DNA of 64,000 nt from the NCBI GenBank assembly GCA_014529385.2, contig CM043954.1, forward strand, positions 4,341,306-4,405,305, given 5' to 3'. Position 1 is the stretch's first letter. Each line of letters begins with the position of its first letter. This DNA comes from Adiantum capillus-veneris. Its lineage: Eukaryota; Streptophyta; Polypodiopsida; Polypodiales; Pteridaceae. The notes under the pieces were generated by a model. That model was not told the DNA's origin and searched no databases. It saw only the letters and a program-made list of their open reading frames with translations. The translations under genes and the position numbers were made by a program. Shown here in pieces: positions 20,009-29,611 of the stretch.

Positions 20009-23000
20009 CTAGAGAGTTGGGGCTATGGGGACGTATGGTTCAACCTCCTGGACATGCAATGTCTTGGGTTTTATTTCCTTGGGCAATATCTCAGGGACTA
20101 TGGCTTGAGTGGTAGGGCTAAGAGTTGGTTTTTGCGTTGTAACACCCCCAGTCCCCCAATCAATAGTGCATTTGGTGGCTATCATCCACGTGCGGCCTAG
20201 GTTTATATTACCCTCCATAGTTCCAGTAGGCATGACCAAAAAGTCTTGAGCTACCACCCCATTGTCATAACTGACAGAAGTGTGCCAGATTCCAAAAACC
20301 GTAGTTTTTTTCTTGTTGACACCCTTGACTTGGATAATACTCTCAGATAGAGGTGGCTTCCCTAACTGACACCACACCCCATAGGATAGCAGATTGTATT
20401 TAGCACCCGTGTCCAATAAGGCGTTATATAGCACTTTTCCATAGGCACTATTTAACTCAATGGGGTATCGTAGAGGTGTGTCAGAGTCCAACCCATCCTC
20501 TTCGATTTCCACGTGGAATGCATTTGTGACCCCAAGGTTAGCCTCTCGTTTTTGTCTTATACGTTGTTGTCGCTCCTTAGCCTCAGCTTGAGCTTGTATC
20601 TTGTTTAACTCGGTTTGTGCTTTGGCGGCCTTCTTTTGATGAATGGCCCGTAGTTCTTCTTGGCTTAAAGGATCATAATATCTTTTGAATTTACTCCCAT
20701 TGAGGAATCCAATGGTTTCAACTCCATCAAGAGTTTCCACACGAAGGGTACCTTGTGGGGTAATTTCACATACTCTATATGGTCCTTTACCAGCATATTT
20801 CAACTTTTTCTTCTCTTTACGTACTCCATACATAAGGACTTTATCACCAACTTTGATATCCTTGTCCTTCACATGGCGATCAAACCACTTCTTTCTCCTA
20901 TCCTTTTCCACAAGAGCATTTTGCACAGCCAACTGTCTCTCTTCGTCTAGTTTTTCTAAGATAAACAAACGCTCAGTTAAGGGGTTACCATTCCATCCTT
21001 CTTGCGAAGCTACCCTAAGACTAGGAATGACAAACTCCCAAGGCATAACCGCTTCTTGGCCGTATACCATTTTGAATGGCGTACAATTAATAGCCACTTT
21101 ATAAGCAATACGATAAGCCCATAGAGCAGATGTCAACTTCAAATCCCAATCAGTGCGATGAGCTTCTACCGTCTTGGTTAAAATAGAGATTAGAGTCTTG
21201 TTGGTGCTCTCGGCTTGTCCATTAGCTTGCGGGTAATAAGGTGTAGACTTATGGTGGGATATCATAAAGGTCGTGGTAAGCTCTCTTATTACCTCATTTA
21301 TAAAATGGGTACCATTATCACTAACAATTTCAAAAGGGCAACCAAATCTTGTGATAATGTTCTCAAAAAGAAACTTAGCTGTTGTCCTCGCGTCAGCTTT
21401 TTGTGAAGCCTTAGCTTCAGCCCACTTTGTTACATAGTCCGTAGCAACTAGAATATATCGAGATTGAGTGTTGCGAGCTGCGGGACTAATTGGACCTACA
21501 AAGTCTAAGCCCCATTTTTCAAATGGTTGGGTTACTTTAATAGGATGTAAGGGCATTATGTCCTTGCGCTGTGTGGTCTTGTAACGTTGGCACTCATCAC
21601 ACCCTTTTGTAAAAAGTGATGCATCCTTAAATAAAGTTGGCCACCAATAGCCTGATTGCAGCACCTTTCTAGCAGTCAGGTCCCCTGAAAAATGTCCTCC
21701 TGCTATGCCCATATGTGCTTCTTGCAAGATATACAAATATTCATCCTCGCGGGCACAACGCCTAAGAATATCATCCTTGCCTAATCTATACAGGGTTCCG
21801 GCAATCAAACAATAGGATTCACATTCTTTTACTAGCCTTCGAGCGATATCCTTACGAAGTTCCTTGGGTGGAAAACCATTAACTAAAAAGTTAACAATGT
21901 TCTCACTCCATTCAGGCATAGTCTCAACTATGAATAGGGAAGTATCGGGTAATTCATCATCAACTCCTGTAGGGGCTTCACCATTGGGTATGCGAGACAA
22001 ATGATCAGCCATGACGTGCCTTTTACCGGGTCTCACTACAATCGTGAAATCAAACTCAAGAAGAATTAACAACCATCGTGTGATTCTTCCTGTGGAGCAT
22101 GGCTTGTTTACCAGATACAGCAACGCTTGATGATCCACATAAAATACAAACTTGTTTGCCAGAAGGTAGTAGCGAAATTTCTTTACTGCATAAACCATTG
22201 CCAAACCTTCTCGCTCTGTAGTGGTGTAGTTCCTTTCAGCATCGTTCAATTGACGGCTTGCAAAGCTAATGGGATAGTCCAATTTATGTTCTCCTGGTTG
22301 AGTGAGAACACACCCAATAGCAAAGTTTGATGCATCAATATGCACATGGAAAATGACATCCCAGTTAGGTGTCCTTAAAATTGGAGCACTTGCTAGTGTT
22401 TTCTTCAATTGTTCATAGGCCTGGTCACACTCTTCAGTCCATTTAAATTCAATGAGAAGCTTGTACAAAGGACGTGCTATCTCAGCGAAAAATAAAATAA
22501 ACCGTCGATAATAACCCACGTGTCCCATGAACCGTTGAACTCCCTTGTAATTGGTTGGTGGTGGTAACTCTAGAATCACTTTAATTTTGCTCTCATCGGT
22601 TGAGATACCATTCTTGGATACTATATGCCCTAAAATAACTCCATGCTTGACCCAAAATTGGCATTTGAACGGGTTCAATGAGATACGATATAACCTACAT
22701 TTTTCAAACACCTTCCGCAAACATGATAGATGTTCTTTCCAAGAAGAGTAAACACAAAGGTCGTCTAAGAAAGCTTCACAAAACTCTCTCAAATATTCTT
22801 TAAAAGCAGTGTTTATTAATCGTTGGAATGTAGCAGGGGCATTTGTTAAGCCAAAAGCCATCACACGAAATGCAAACACGCCAAATTCTGTGATGAAGGC
22901 AGTTTTAGCTTGGTCCTCTAGCGCTATCGTGATTTGGTTGTAGCCTGAGTACCCATCTAGAAAGCTATAAGCTTCCTTGCCTGCAACTCTTTCGAGTACA

Positions 23001-26000
23001 TGTTCGGAATATGGTAGGGGGTAATGGTCTCTTCTAGTAGCTGCATTAACTTTTTTGAGGTCCACGCACACCCTGAGTTTCCCATTCTTTTTTGGCACGA
23101 TAACTATTGGCGACACCCATTCAGAGTGTTCAATAGGATATATGAACCCACATTTGATAAGCTTTTCTAGTTCTTCTTGAATGATCTTTGCGTACTTAGG
23201 ATTCATCGGGTAGGGTCTTTGTTGTACGGGCTTCGCAGTGCTAATCATAGGGATTGTATGTTGGACCACAGAAGGCGGAACACCTTTCATATCATGGTAT
23301 GTCCAAGCGAATACGTCCTTGAATTCCTTGAGAAGCTCTTTGAGGACCGCCTCTTCAACTTCTGTGAGGTCTTGGGCAATAAAAACAGGTTTTGATTCTT
23401 CACCGGGGTCAGCTAATTCTATTTCTTTAACTATTGCCGGACCATCATAGATTCCATTATTCCCATCGATAGGTATTCTTTGGGCTTTTGTGTACACAAC
23501 CTTTGCTTCCCCTGTGGTGTAAGATTTGAAATGTTCTGGTGCAGGATGCAAGTCTGTGGATTCTGGTTGTGCGTTGGTTTGTGCTTCCATTTCTGCTTTC
23601 TTGTGTTGTCGAGCTAACTCTTGGTTTTGACGCCTCCTTGCAGTGCGGCTCAACTTTGGCTTGTCTATGATCTCTAATTGGGCTATGTCATGGGGTCGTG
23701 GTCTACACCACATAACATTTTGGAGATATTCACCCCAATTGTCTACCAATTTTCGATGAGCATCGCATGCTCCTATATAACTGAGCCATTCTGCTGAGGA
23801 TCTCTTCTTGTTTATCCTAGCACGTACATTGGCTCGATATCGACGCCTCTTAAGGTTTTTCTTTTTCTTATTTGAGACCTGCTTTTGATTTGCATTTAGA
23901 TCTGGCTCACTAAAGGAGTCCTCGTTGGTGTCCTCTTCACTCTCGGAGGAGCTATCATCGGTTGATGTGCTCGATCCTTCCGAATGTTTTGACTGTGAAC
24001 TTGCTCCACTCTCTAATTCATGAGATTCAGAATCCGTTTCACTCTGGGAGTCAGTGTCCAAGTCGTGTTGGTCAAAGTCTTCTATTGAGCTATCAGTGTC
24101 ACTGTCAGATTGGTCCACAATTGCCTTGCCCTTAGAAGATGCATGTATGGCACTTATCATGTTCAGAGGTGCAATTTGTGGTACCTCTTCCCCCTCTGGT
24201 GTGACCCAAGTGGTTCCTCTATTTCCCCAGGTATCTATGGTTGCAGCTAGGTGTACCCAATCCACATTGTCCGACTCAGTCATCCCAGGTAGGATATCCA
24301 TATAAGGAGAATCTTGGCCAATGTCTGTATCCTTCTTACAAGTGTAACAATATTGTAGTGGGGCCGAGTGAACTGTGGTGTCAGAGCGATGATCAATAAT
24401 GGTTTTACTCCCTAAGGGGTGTACCTTACCAGTCACCAAATCCACTCTAAGGACAGAGTCTTGGAATTGCAAATAGACATGATTTTTAGACCAATCGTGA
24501 ACCATTTGTGCTTCCCTCATGAATGGTCGTCCTAAAATCATTTCATATGACATAAGGTGTTTAGAGAAATCCATTACAATGAACGTATGTCGCACCTTGT
24601 ATCCTAGAACTTTGATCTTAAGATCCTTGAGCATCCCCATAGGTTTGGCTATGGTACCATTTGCCATCTTTAGCACAATGTTAGTAACACTGAGGCGGGG
24701 TTTTCCCATGGATTCCCAACAATCTTTTGTAACGATGCTAACTCCCGCACCACCATCAAGAATTCCCTTTATAGTTAATCCCTTGGTAGTGATGGGTAGG
24801 GTCGCATTAGACTCGTCGCCTTCAAAATACTGCCCTAATTCGTTAATGGGTACCTCGATCACAGACTCGTGTCCATCTAAGTCAAGTGATTGCACATGAT
24901 TTTCCTCATCAATCATAATCGAGTCAGGCCTATTTGGTTGCGCAAACTGCGGTAATCCCGTTCGTAGCTCTCCGTTAAGGAATGCTCGAAGTGCAAGGAA
25001 TAACTCAGGATCTCCATACAACTTTGCTATGATCGTGGTTCGGACCTCAGAAGACATGAAGTCCACTAGTTTGGCAACATTCATTGGCGTTTTGCAGGGT
25101 GTAGGCCCTTGACTAGGAACTGGTGAGGATGGAATCTCATATTCCTCAATGGGATCAGGTATTCCTTCGTTAAACATCCTTTCCAATAAGAAGGGTGTAT
25201 GCTCACTTTCTGATGTCCCGTCCTCACTCCCTTCTTGGATGATACTAGATATGGCTAACGGTCTATGGTTCATGTGGGGTGGATGAACTTGCGTGGGAAA
25301 CACTGTGTCATGAATTTTGATATGCATGGGTTCTGGTTCTAGTTTCCTTTGAGTCTCCTCCACTAAACCTCTTAGATGTTTCACCTGCTCAATCTCGTCT
25401 ACTGGGTTTGGATACGTCCCAATCTTCTTTTTACGATTTTTCCCTTTTTGCCCCTGCGGTTTATCTTGGGGGTCTTGGATTGGATTTGGAAACACTTGTG
25501 GTGTTTTCAGAGGCTCTTTATGGTTTTCTCTCATTCGGTTTTCATTTGGTTCCATGTTACGGTTTTCCTTGTCGGTCTTTCCCTTTGTGGTATTGGTTCT
25601 AGTCTCCATTGTGTCGACTGAATCTGAATCATCCTCGAGGTCATTCATATACACGGGGTCATCTCCTGTTCCTATGTTTGTTTTGGAACTTGGCTTTGAA
25701 TTTTCCGTATTCTGCGACTTCTTCCTTCGTGTCTTCTTTTTCTTTGCTTGGATAATTGACGCGGTATCTCTCTCTTCGAGGATATGTCCTGGCCCTTGAA
25801 GCATGGACCGTGTAATCGCATAAGCGGGTGCGACGGGTGGTATTGGCGATGTCACACTAGCAATTTCGACCAAATTTAGGGGTGTGATTTTAGGCGCATT
25901 TGGGTTATAGGGGCATTGGGCAATCAAGTGATCTATGCCACAACGATTACATGTGAGTATTGGCATTGCAGACGTGCTCCCTTGATTCACTTGCATCTGT

Positions 26001-28645
26001 GCAGCATTCTTTTGCAGCCTAATAGGGCACTCCGCTACTCGATGTGGTCCACCACACTCGTAGCATTGAAGAGGTGGCCTCCTAGCCTGGGTGTTGATAT
26101 TTTGACCTCTGGATGCGAGAGCAGCAGCTTGATAAACCGGCTTGACTTGTCCCCAACAATCTTCCATGTAGTATATAGGACACTCTTCCAATGTATCAAG
26201 TCCGTAGGCAATACTAGTGTCTATTTCCTCCTCACAACCATCTGCATAAGCATTAGATGGCTCGCAACCCACTTGGTTCATAGGGGCGACTCTTGGATGC
26301 GGGGGCTGCGGTCCTAGCACAGGAGGTGGTAACGGTGTAGCTTGTACAACATTTTGAGATCTAGGGACCATGTGTTGCGGTAGTTGCTCAACAGGTGGAG
26401 TAGGCATCAATACAGGAGCTCGAGGCGCATCCGTCCAGGCTACAGGTGGTCTATTTGCCATCATACGTTTGATCATTAAACAATCCTTAGCTTGGTGACC
26501 ATACCTACCACATGCGTTGCAAGTTCCATTAAATTTTACTCTAAACGTAGGGCACTCACTAGTGCTATGTGGACCTAAGCAAATGGAACACCATTGTTGC
26601 TCCCTTCTTGGATACATGTGACTATTTTGAGGGGGTCGATTATCCTTAAGAGACTCTTGGATTGCCTTGGTGAGGTCTGTCAAGAATGTCTCAAATACCT
26701 TTGGCTCATTGGCAATGGGCTTTGCAGTCATGGGTTCATACTCAATGGCTTGTGAGCTAGTGGATCTCGTGTCAGTAGACACCCTCATGCCTGCTATCAT
26801 CAAGTTGTCCTCTAATTGGATTGCATTGGCAGTGACATCTTCCCAGGTTGTGATACCTCTAATCACTAGTCCATTATAGATTCCTTCATTCCTCAACCCT
26901 CGAATGAATCGATCAAGCAGTTGGTTATTGTTGAAGCGCTCATTTACAGGGCAGCGAGAGTTTAAGTGCTTTAGACGACTAATGAAGTCCCTTACTGACT
27001 CTCCTTCGTTACGTTCGGCCTTCTGTAGCTGAGATGCTACACCCCAAAGCACACCTTCTCGTATGTACTCTTTTAGAAACAACCTTCGAAGGGTAGGGTA
27101 GATTGTTTTCTCGTCCACCCTTAGGGTCCTATACCAATCTCCAGCCTTCCCACTTAATGTCAAGCTTAAGGCATTGCACTTATGTAGTTCGTTGCGTTCC
27201 CCTAAGGAATCACATACTTGTTCAAACACTTCAATGTGTTTCCTAGCATCTTCGTCCCCATTGAATTTTTGCGTGAGTTTGGCAATTTGTACTGCCTTAC
27301 TTCTAGGCTCTCTATCAGAAGCATGACGCATATTTTCCGCGATAGATCGACCTATGGTTTGAGCAAACGCTGCCAAGTCACCTATGTGAGGAGGTAGGGC
27401 CGGTGGAGGTACTCTTGGAATCATATGTGGGAGAGGGACGGGTACCGGTCTTGGCATATGTGTGGATGATGCAGGATATGGAACATAACCGGGCATAGGT
27501 CCACTTGGATAAGGGCTAGGGAGCGGCACTCGAGGAGCATAAGCAAGTGGTACAATTGGAGGTGTGGGGGCCATGTGTGCATAAGGGGCTAGAGGCACAT
27601 ATGGTCGAGGCCCCATATTAGGTACTACGACACTAGGTAGTGGCACTGCGCTAACCGTAGATGTCATCGGTACATTCTCTGTCAGGCTTATCCCTGGAGT
27701 GAGCACTGTGTTTTCCTTAATAGAGGGTTGAGCCAAGTTAGGGAAGCTAAAGTTTTCGCTCGGAGGCTCAGATTGCATAGAGACCCCAGGTGAAATGACG
27801 TAAGATGGGTCCATGGGGCTCATTAGAGGAGTCTCCATTTGTGATAGAGTAGGCTGTTGAGCCTTGCTCGTATCCAGAAATCTCATGGGGCCATTAGAGA
27901 GTATATTTACCCCTCGGTTTTGCCTTTCTGATTGAATAATGCCATGGATAACATTACAGATCATTTTCTGTTGATCTTCGATGCTCGTGGCACTAGAGGT
28001 GGATTGTACAATCTCTATCCATCCTACATGGTAGGCGTGGCCAGAGTGTAGATCCGTCAACACCTCAGTGTGGAGGTCGTATGTCCAATGATCATTAATG
28101 AACAATCCTTCTAGAGTCGACGTGTTAACGGTTTCTTGTGAGGTAGAAGCAATGTTGCTCCCCGTGGTTTTACTTGTCACCAACGGTACTCTAGAGGGAA
28201 CTTCTGAAGGAGGCAGCTCAACAGGGCCTTCTTGGTAAGAAGTTGGTAGGATATCCACATGGACACTCTTTGGGGGTGTGGGGTCCACGTGCGATGTGAA
28301 AGGAGATTCCACTTCCCCACCCCCTTCGTGTGCTTCATTTGCATCAGGTTCCGAGCGAGTAGCTCTACCTAATGTTTCCATGAAACGGCTAAACATACTA
28401 GTACTAGGCTGTGGAGCTTCGGGAGGTGCATGGCCTTCTCTCTCAGTGTTTTGGTTAGGGTATGCTTCCATGATTTCTGAGTCGGAGGAGGAATCACTAG
28501 CGGCTATTTTAGGGTCTTGGGTGGTGCTACCTTGTGTCCCCGCTGAGGGTCTAGAGCTTATCGTGGATGGGTAATGGGTGTCCGTATGAACAGAGGCACC
28601 CTCAATATGCTCGTGTTCTAGCACCCGCCCAGAGCGTAAGTGCAT
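20009..28645 (-). CDS. Gypsy Gag-PR1-RT-RNaseH-IN-PR2 polyprotein, 2878 residues
   Basis: One uninterrupted frame starting MHLRSGR. Domains by residue: Pro-rich region 320-420; Gag capsid-like 455-625; zinc knuckles at 686-698, 709-722, 861-873 and 899-911; protease 1 with LDGGAG (Asp1297) and ILGRPF near 1370-1375; acidic Ser/Asp tract 1512-1582, then basic 1593-1615; RT with FLDGYSGY (Asp1897) and FLDD (1959-1962); RNase H (Asp2104, Glu2144 or 2146, Asp2171, Asp2214); integrase with His2311, His2318, Cys2349, Cys2352 and the triad Asp2391, Asp2443, Glu2479 (35 residues between the last two); GPYRV at 2621. A second retropepsin-like domain follows, with LLDTGAKYNLL (Asp2745) and NLGRTWM (2815-2821). 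Processing would occur in a cytoplasmic particle, and integration in the nucleus. All catalytic residues are present, so it may be functional. No chromodomain is visible. Confidence 0.95.
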   Translation of the reverse strand: MHLRSGRVLEHEHIEGASVHTDTHYPSTISSRPSAGTQGSTTQDPKIAASDSSSDSEIMEAYPNQNTEREGHAPPEAPQPSTSMFSRFMETLGRATRSEPDANEAHEGGGEVESPFTSHVDPTPPKSVHVDILPTSYQEGPVELPPSEVPSRVPLVTSKTTGSNIASTSQETVNTSTLEGLFINDHWTYDLHTEVLTDLHSGHAYHVGWIEIVQSTSSATSIEDQQKMICNVIHGIIQSERQNRGVNILSNGPMRFLDTSKAQQPTLSQMETPLMSPMDPSYVISPGVSMQSEPPSENFSFPNLAQPSIKENTVLTPGISLTENVPMTSTVSAVPLPSVVVPNMGPRPYVPLAPYAHMAPTPPIVPLAYAPRVPLPSPYPSGPMPGYVPYPASSTHMPRPVPVPLPHMIPRVPPPALPPHIGDLAAFAQTIGRSIAENMRHASDREPRSKAVQIAKLTQKFNGDEDARKHIEVFEQVCDSLGERNELHKCNALSLTLSGKAGDWYRTLRVDEKTIYPTLRRLFLKEYIREGVLWGVASQLQKAERNEGESVRDFISRLKHLNSRCPVNERFNNNQLLDRFIRGLRNEGIYNGLVIRGITTWEDVTANAIQLEDNLMIAGMRVSTDTRSTSSQAIEYEPMTAKPIANEPKVFETFLTDLTKAIQESLKDNRPPQNSHMYPRREQQWCSICLGPHSTSECPTFRVKFNGTCNACGRYGHQAKDCLMIKRMMANRPPVAWTDAPRAPVLMPTPPVEQLPQHMVPRSQNVVQATPLPPPVLGPQPPHPRVAPMNQVGCEPSNAYADGCEEEIDTSIAYGLDTLEECPIYYMEDCWGQVKPVYQAAALASRGQNINTQARRPPLQCYECGGPHRVAECPIRLQKNAAQMQVNQGSTSAMPILTCNRCGIDHLIAQCPYNPNAPKITPLNLVEIASVTSPIPPVAPAYAITRSMLQGPGHILEERDTASIIQAKKKKTRRKKSQNTENSKPSSKTNIGTGDDPVYMNDLEDDSDSVDTMETRTNTTKGKTDKENRNMEPNENRMRENHKEPLKTPQVFPNPIQDPQDKPQGQKGKNRKKKIGTYPNPVDEIEQVKHLRGLVEETQRKLEPEPMHIKIHDTVFPTQVHPPHMNHRPLAISSIIQEGSEDGTSESEHTPFLLERMFNEGIPDPIEEYEIPSSPVPSQGPTPCKTPMNVAKLVDFMSSEVRTTIIAKLYGDPELFLALRAFLNGELRTGLPQFAQPNRPDSIMIDEENHVQSLDLDGHESVIEVPINELGQYFEGDESNATLPITTKGLTIKGILDGGAGVSIVTKDCWESMGKPRLSVTNIVLKMANGTIAKPMGMLKDLKIKVLGYKVRHTFIVMDFSKHLMSYEMILGRPFMREAQMVHDWSKNHVYLQFQDSVLRVDLVTGKVHPLGSKTIIDHRSDTTVHSAPLQYCYTCKKDTDIGQDSPYMDILPGMTESDNVDWVHLAATIDTWGNRGTTWVTPEGEEVPQIAPLNMISAIHASSKGKAIVDQSDSDTDSSIEDFDQHDLDTDSQSETDSESHELESGASSQSKHSEGSSTSTDDSSSESEEDTNEDSFSEPDLNANQKQVSNKKKKNLKRRRYRANVRARINKKRSSAEWLSYIGACDAHRKLVDNWGEYLQNVMWCRPRPHDIAQLEIIDKPKLSRTARRRQNQELARQHKKAEMEAQTNAQPESTDLHPAPEHFKSYTTGEAKVVYTKAQRIPIDGNNGIYDGPAIVKEIELADPGEESKPVFIAQDLTEVEEAVLKELLKEFKDVFAWTYHDMKGVPPSVVQHTIPMISTAKPVQQRPYPMNPKYAKIIQEELEKLIKCGFIYPIEHSEWVSPIVIVPKKNGKLRVCVDLKKVNAATRRDHYPLPYSEHVLERVAGKEAYSFLDGYSGYNQITIALEDQAKTAFITEFGVFAFRVMAFGLTNAPATFQRLINTAFKEYLREFCEAFLDDLCVYSSWKEHLSCLRKVFEKCRLYRISLNPFKCQFWVKHGVILGHIVSKNGISTDESKIKVILELPPPTNYKGVQRFMGHVGYYRRFILFFAEIARPLYKLLIEFKWTEECDQAYEQLKKTLASAPILRTPNWDVIFHVHIDASNFAIGCVLTQPGEHKLDYPISFASRQLNDAERNYTTTEREGLAMVYAVKKFRYYLLANKFVFYVDHQALLYLVNKPCSTGRITRWLLILLEFDFTIVVRPGKRHVMADHLSRIPNGEAPTGVDDELPDTSLFIVETMPEWSENIVNFLVNGFPPKELRKDIARRLVKECESYCLIAGTLYRLGKDDILRRCAREDEYLYILQEAHMGIAGGHFSGDLTARKVLQSGYWWPTLFKDASLFTKGCDECQRYKTTQRKDIMPLHPIKVTQPFEKWGLDFVGPISPAARNTQSRYILVATDYVTKWAEAKASQKADARTTAKFLFENIITRFGCPFEIVSDNGTHFINEVIRELTTTFMISHHKSTPYYPQANGQAESTNKTLISILTKTVEAHRTDWDLKLTSALWAYRIAYKVAINCTPFKMVYGQEAVMPWEFVIPSLRVASQEGWNGNPLTERLFILEKLDEERQLAVQNALVEKDRRKKWFDRHVKDKDIKVGDKVLMYGVRKEKKKLKYAGKGPYRVCEITPQGTLRVETLDGVETIGFLNGSKFKRYYDPLSQEELRAIHQKKAAKAQTELNKIQAQAEAKERQQRIRQKREANLGVTNAFHVEIEEDGLDSDTPLRYPIELNSAYGKVLYNALLDTGAKYNLLSYGVWCQLGKPPLSESIIQVKGVNKKKTTVFGIWHTSVSYDNGVVAQDFLVMPTGTMEGNINLGRTWMIATKCTIDWGTGGVTTQKPTLSPTTQAIVPEILPKEIKPKTLHVQEVEPYVPIAPTL

Positions 28646-29033
28646 GTGCTTTTGATACCCTAAGGTGTCAAAAAGCTGCTCTAGGAGGCCTTGTGACTAG
28701 TTTTTAGCGTGTCTTTTGTTTGTTTTTTTGCTAGATTTTTTTGAGCGTGTCGTGGAATGGGCCGTGTGATAGCTCAAAACGAGCGTATCGGTCAGAGGGT
28801 CGTGCCGTGCTTTACAGCCCTCCGTTTGGTCACTCTATGCCCTCGGAATCCCTAAAACTGTCAATTTCCAGTAGGGAACTAGGCCCAAACTAGAAAGTCT
28901 AAGGGTGCAAGTGGGAAGAGAAAGGAGGAGAGTGGAGGACTTGTCCCACATGCTCTCATTCTCTCTTGAGGGAGTAGGGTATATATATAAGAGTGAGTTT
29001 AGTATATATCATAAGACTGAGGACTGAGGCCTG

Positions 29034-29064
29034 GGCCTGGGCCTGGGCTTGGGCTTGGGCTTGG
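29034..29064. repeat. Hexamer tandem repeat GGGCYT
   Basis: About five copies of CTGGGC/TTGGGC in a row, inside the gypsy leader. Confidence 0.85.
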
Positions 29065-29260
29065 GAAAATGATCGCGATCCCGATCTATCTTTTATACAA
29101 ACCGTCCGTTTTAAGAGTCACGTTTTTTATTTTCGGAAAAATTTCGCCGCCCGCTTGCTCGCGTTTTTAATTTCCGAAATTTTTTTTTCTTTTAAAATAT
29201 TTTTTTTTTCGACTTTTTTTTTTCCTCAAAAAACTTTTTTTTCCTTTTTTTTTTTGTTGC

Positions 29261-29490
29261 AGAAAAACGCAGAAATTGAAACAAAAACGCAGAAATTGCA
29301 GAAAAAACGCAGAAATTGCAGCAAATTGACAGAAATGCAGAAATTGCAGAAAAAACGCAGAAAATGCAGAAAAAACGCAGAAATTGCAGAACTTGACAGA
29401 AATTGAAAACGCCGAACTTGAAATTGCAGAAATTGAAAAACGTAGACAATAGCAGAAATTGAAATTTGACAGCAATTGCAGAAAACGCAA
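29261..29490. repeat. Minisatellite of GCAGAAATT / GCAGAAAAAAC units
   Basis: Roughly a dozen imperfect units built on ACGCAGAAATTGCAGAAAA lie between the primer site and the start codon of the young gypsy. On the element strand the RNA would be pyrimidine-rich with repeated UUUCUGC. Confidence 0.85.
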
Positions 29491-29588
29491 AAAACAGATA
29501 TCTCCACACACCCCTTCCCTGCCTTTCCTATGATAGAAATTGCACCACAAGGAAGCGTGAAGTGCTAACCGAGCTTAGTGTAGGGCAT

Positions 29589-29607
29589 ATCCCCGGCAGC
29601 GGCGCCA
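29589..29607 (-). promoter_or_regulatory. Primer-binding site of the young gypsy (tRNA-Asp type)
   Basis: Element-strand TGGCGCCGCTGCCGGGGAT, four bases inside the 5' LTR. It complements the 3' end of plant tRNA-Asp with about one mismatch from memory. This primer choice is common in plant Tat/Athila-type elements. Confidence 0.82.
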
Positions 29608-29611
29608 AAAA

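Larger units (their letters stand above)
28646..29588 (-). other. Leader of the young gypsy
   Basis: About 0.94 kb between primer site and start codon. It contains a hexamer run (29034-29064), homopolymer tracts around 29170-29255 and the CGCAGAAATTG-type minisatellite. ORFs on both strands here are composed of low-complexity residues and are not considered genes. Confidence 0.75.

Noticed and set aside
24054-24899. Plus-strand ORFs opposite the gypsy pol
   Set aside because: Shadows of the long minus-strand coding frame.
29167-29550. Minus-strand ORFs rich in Phe, Cys, Ser in three frames
   Set aside because: They are translations of the leader minisatellite and T/A homopolymers; all frames are open because of low complexity.
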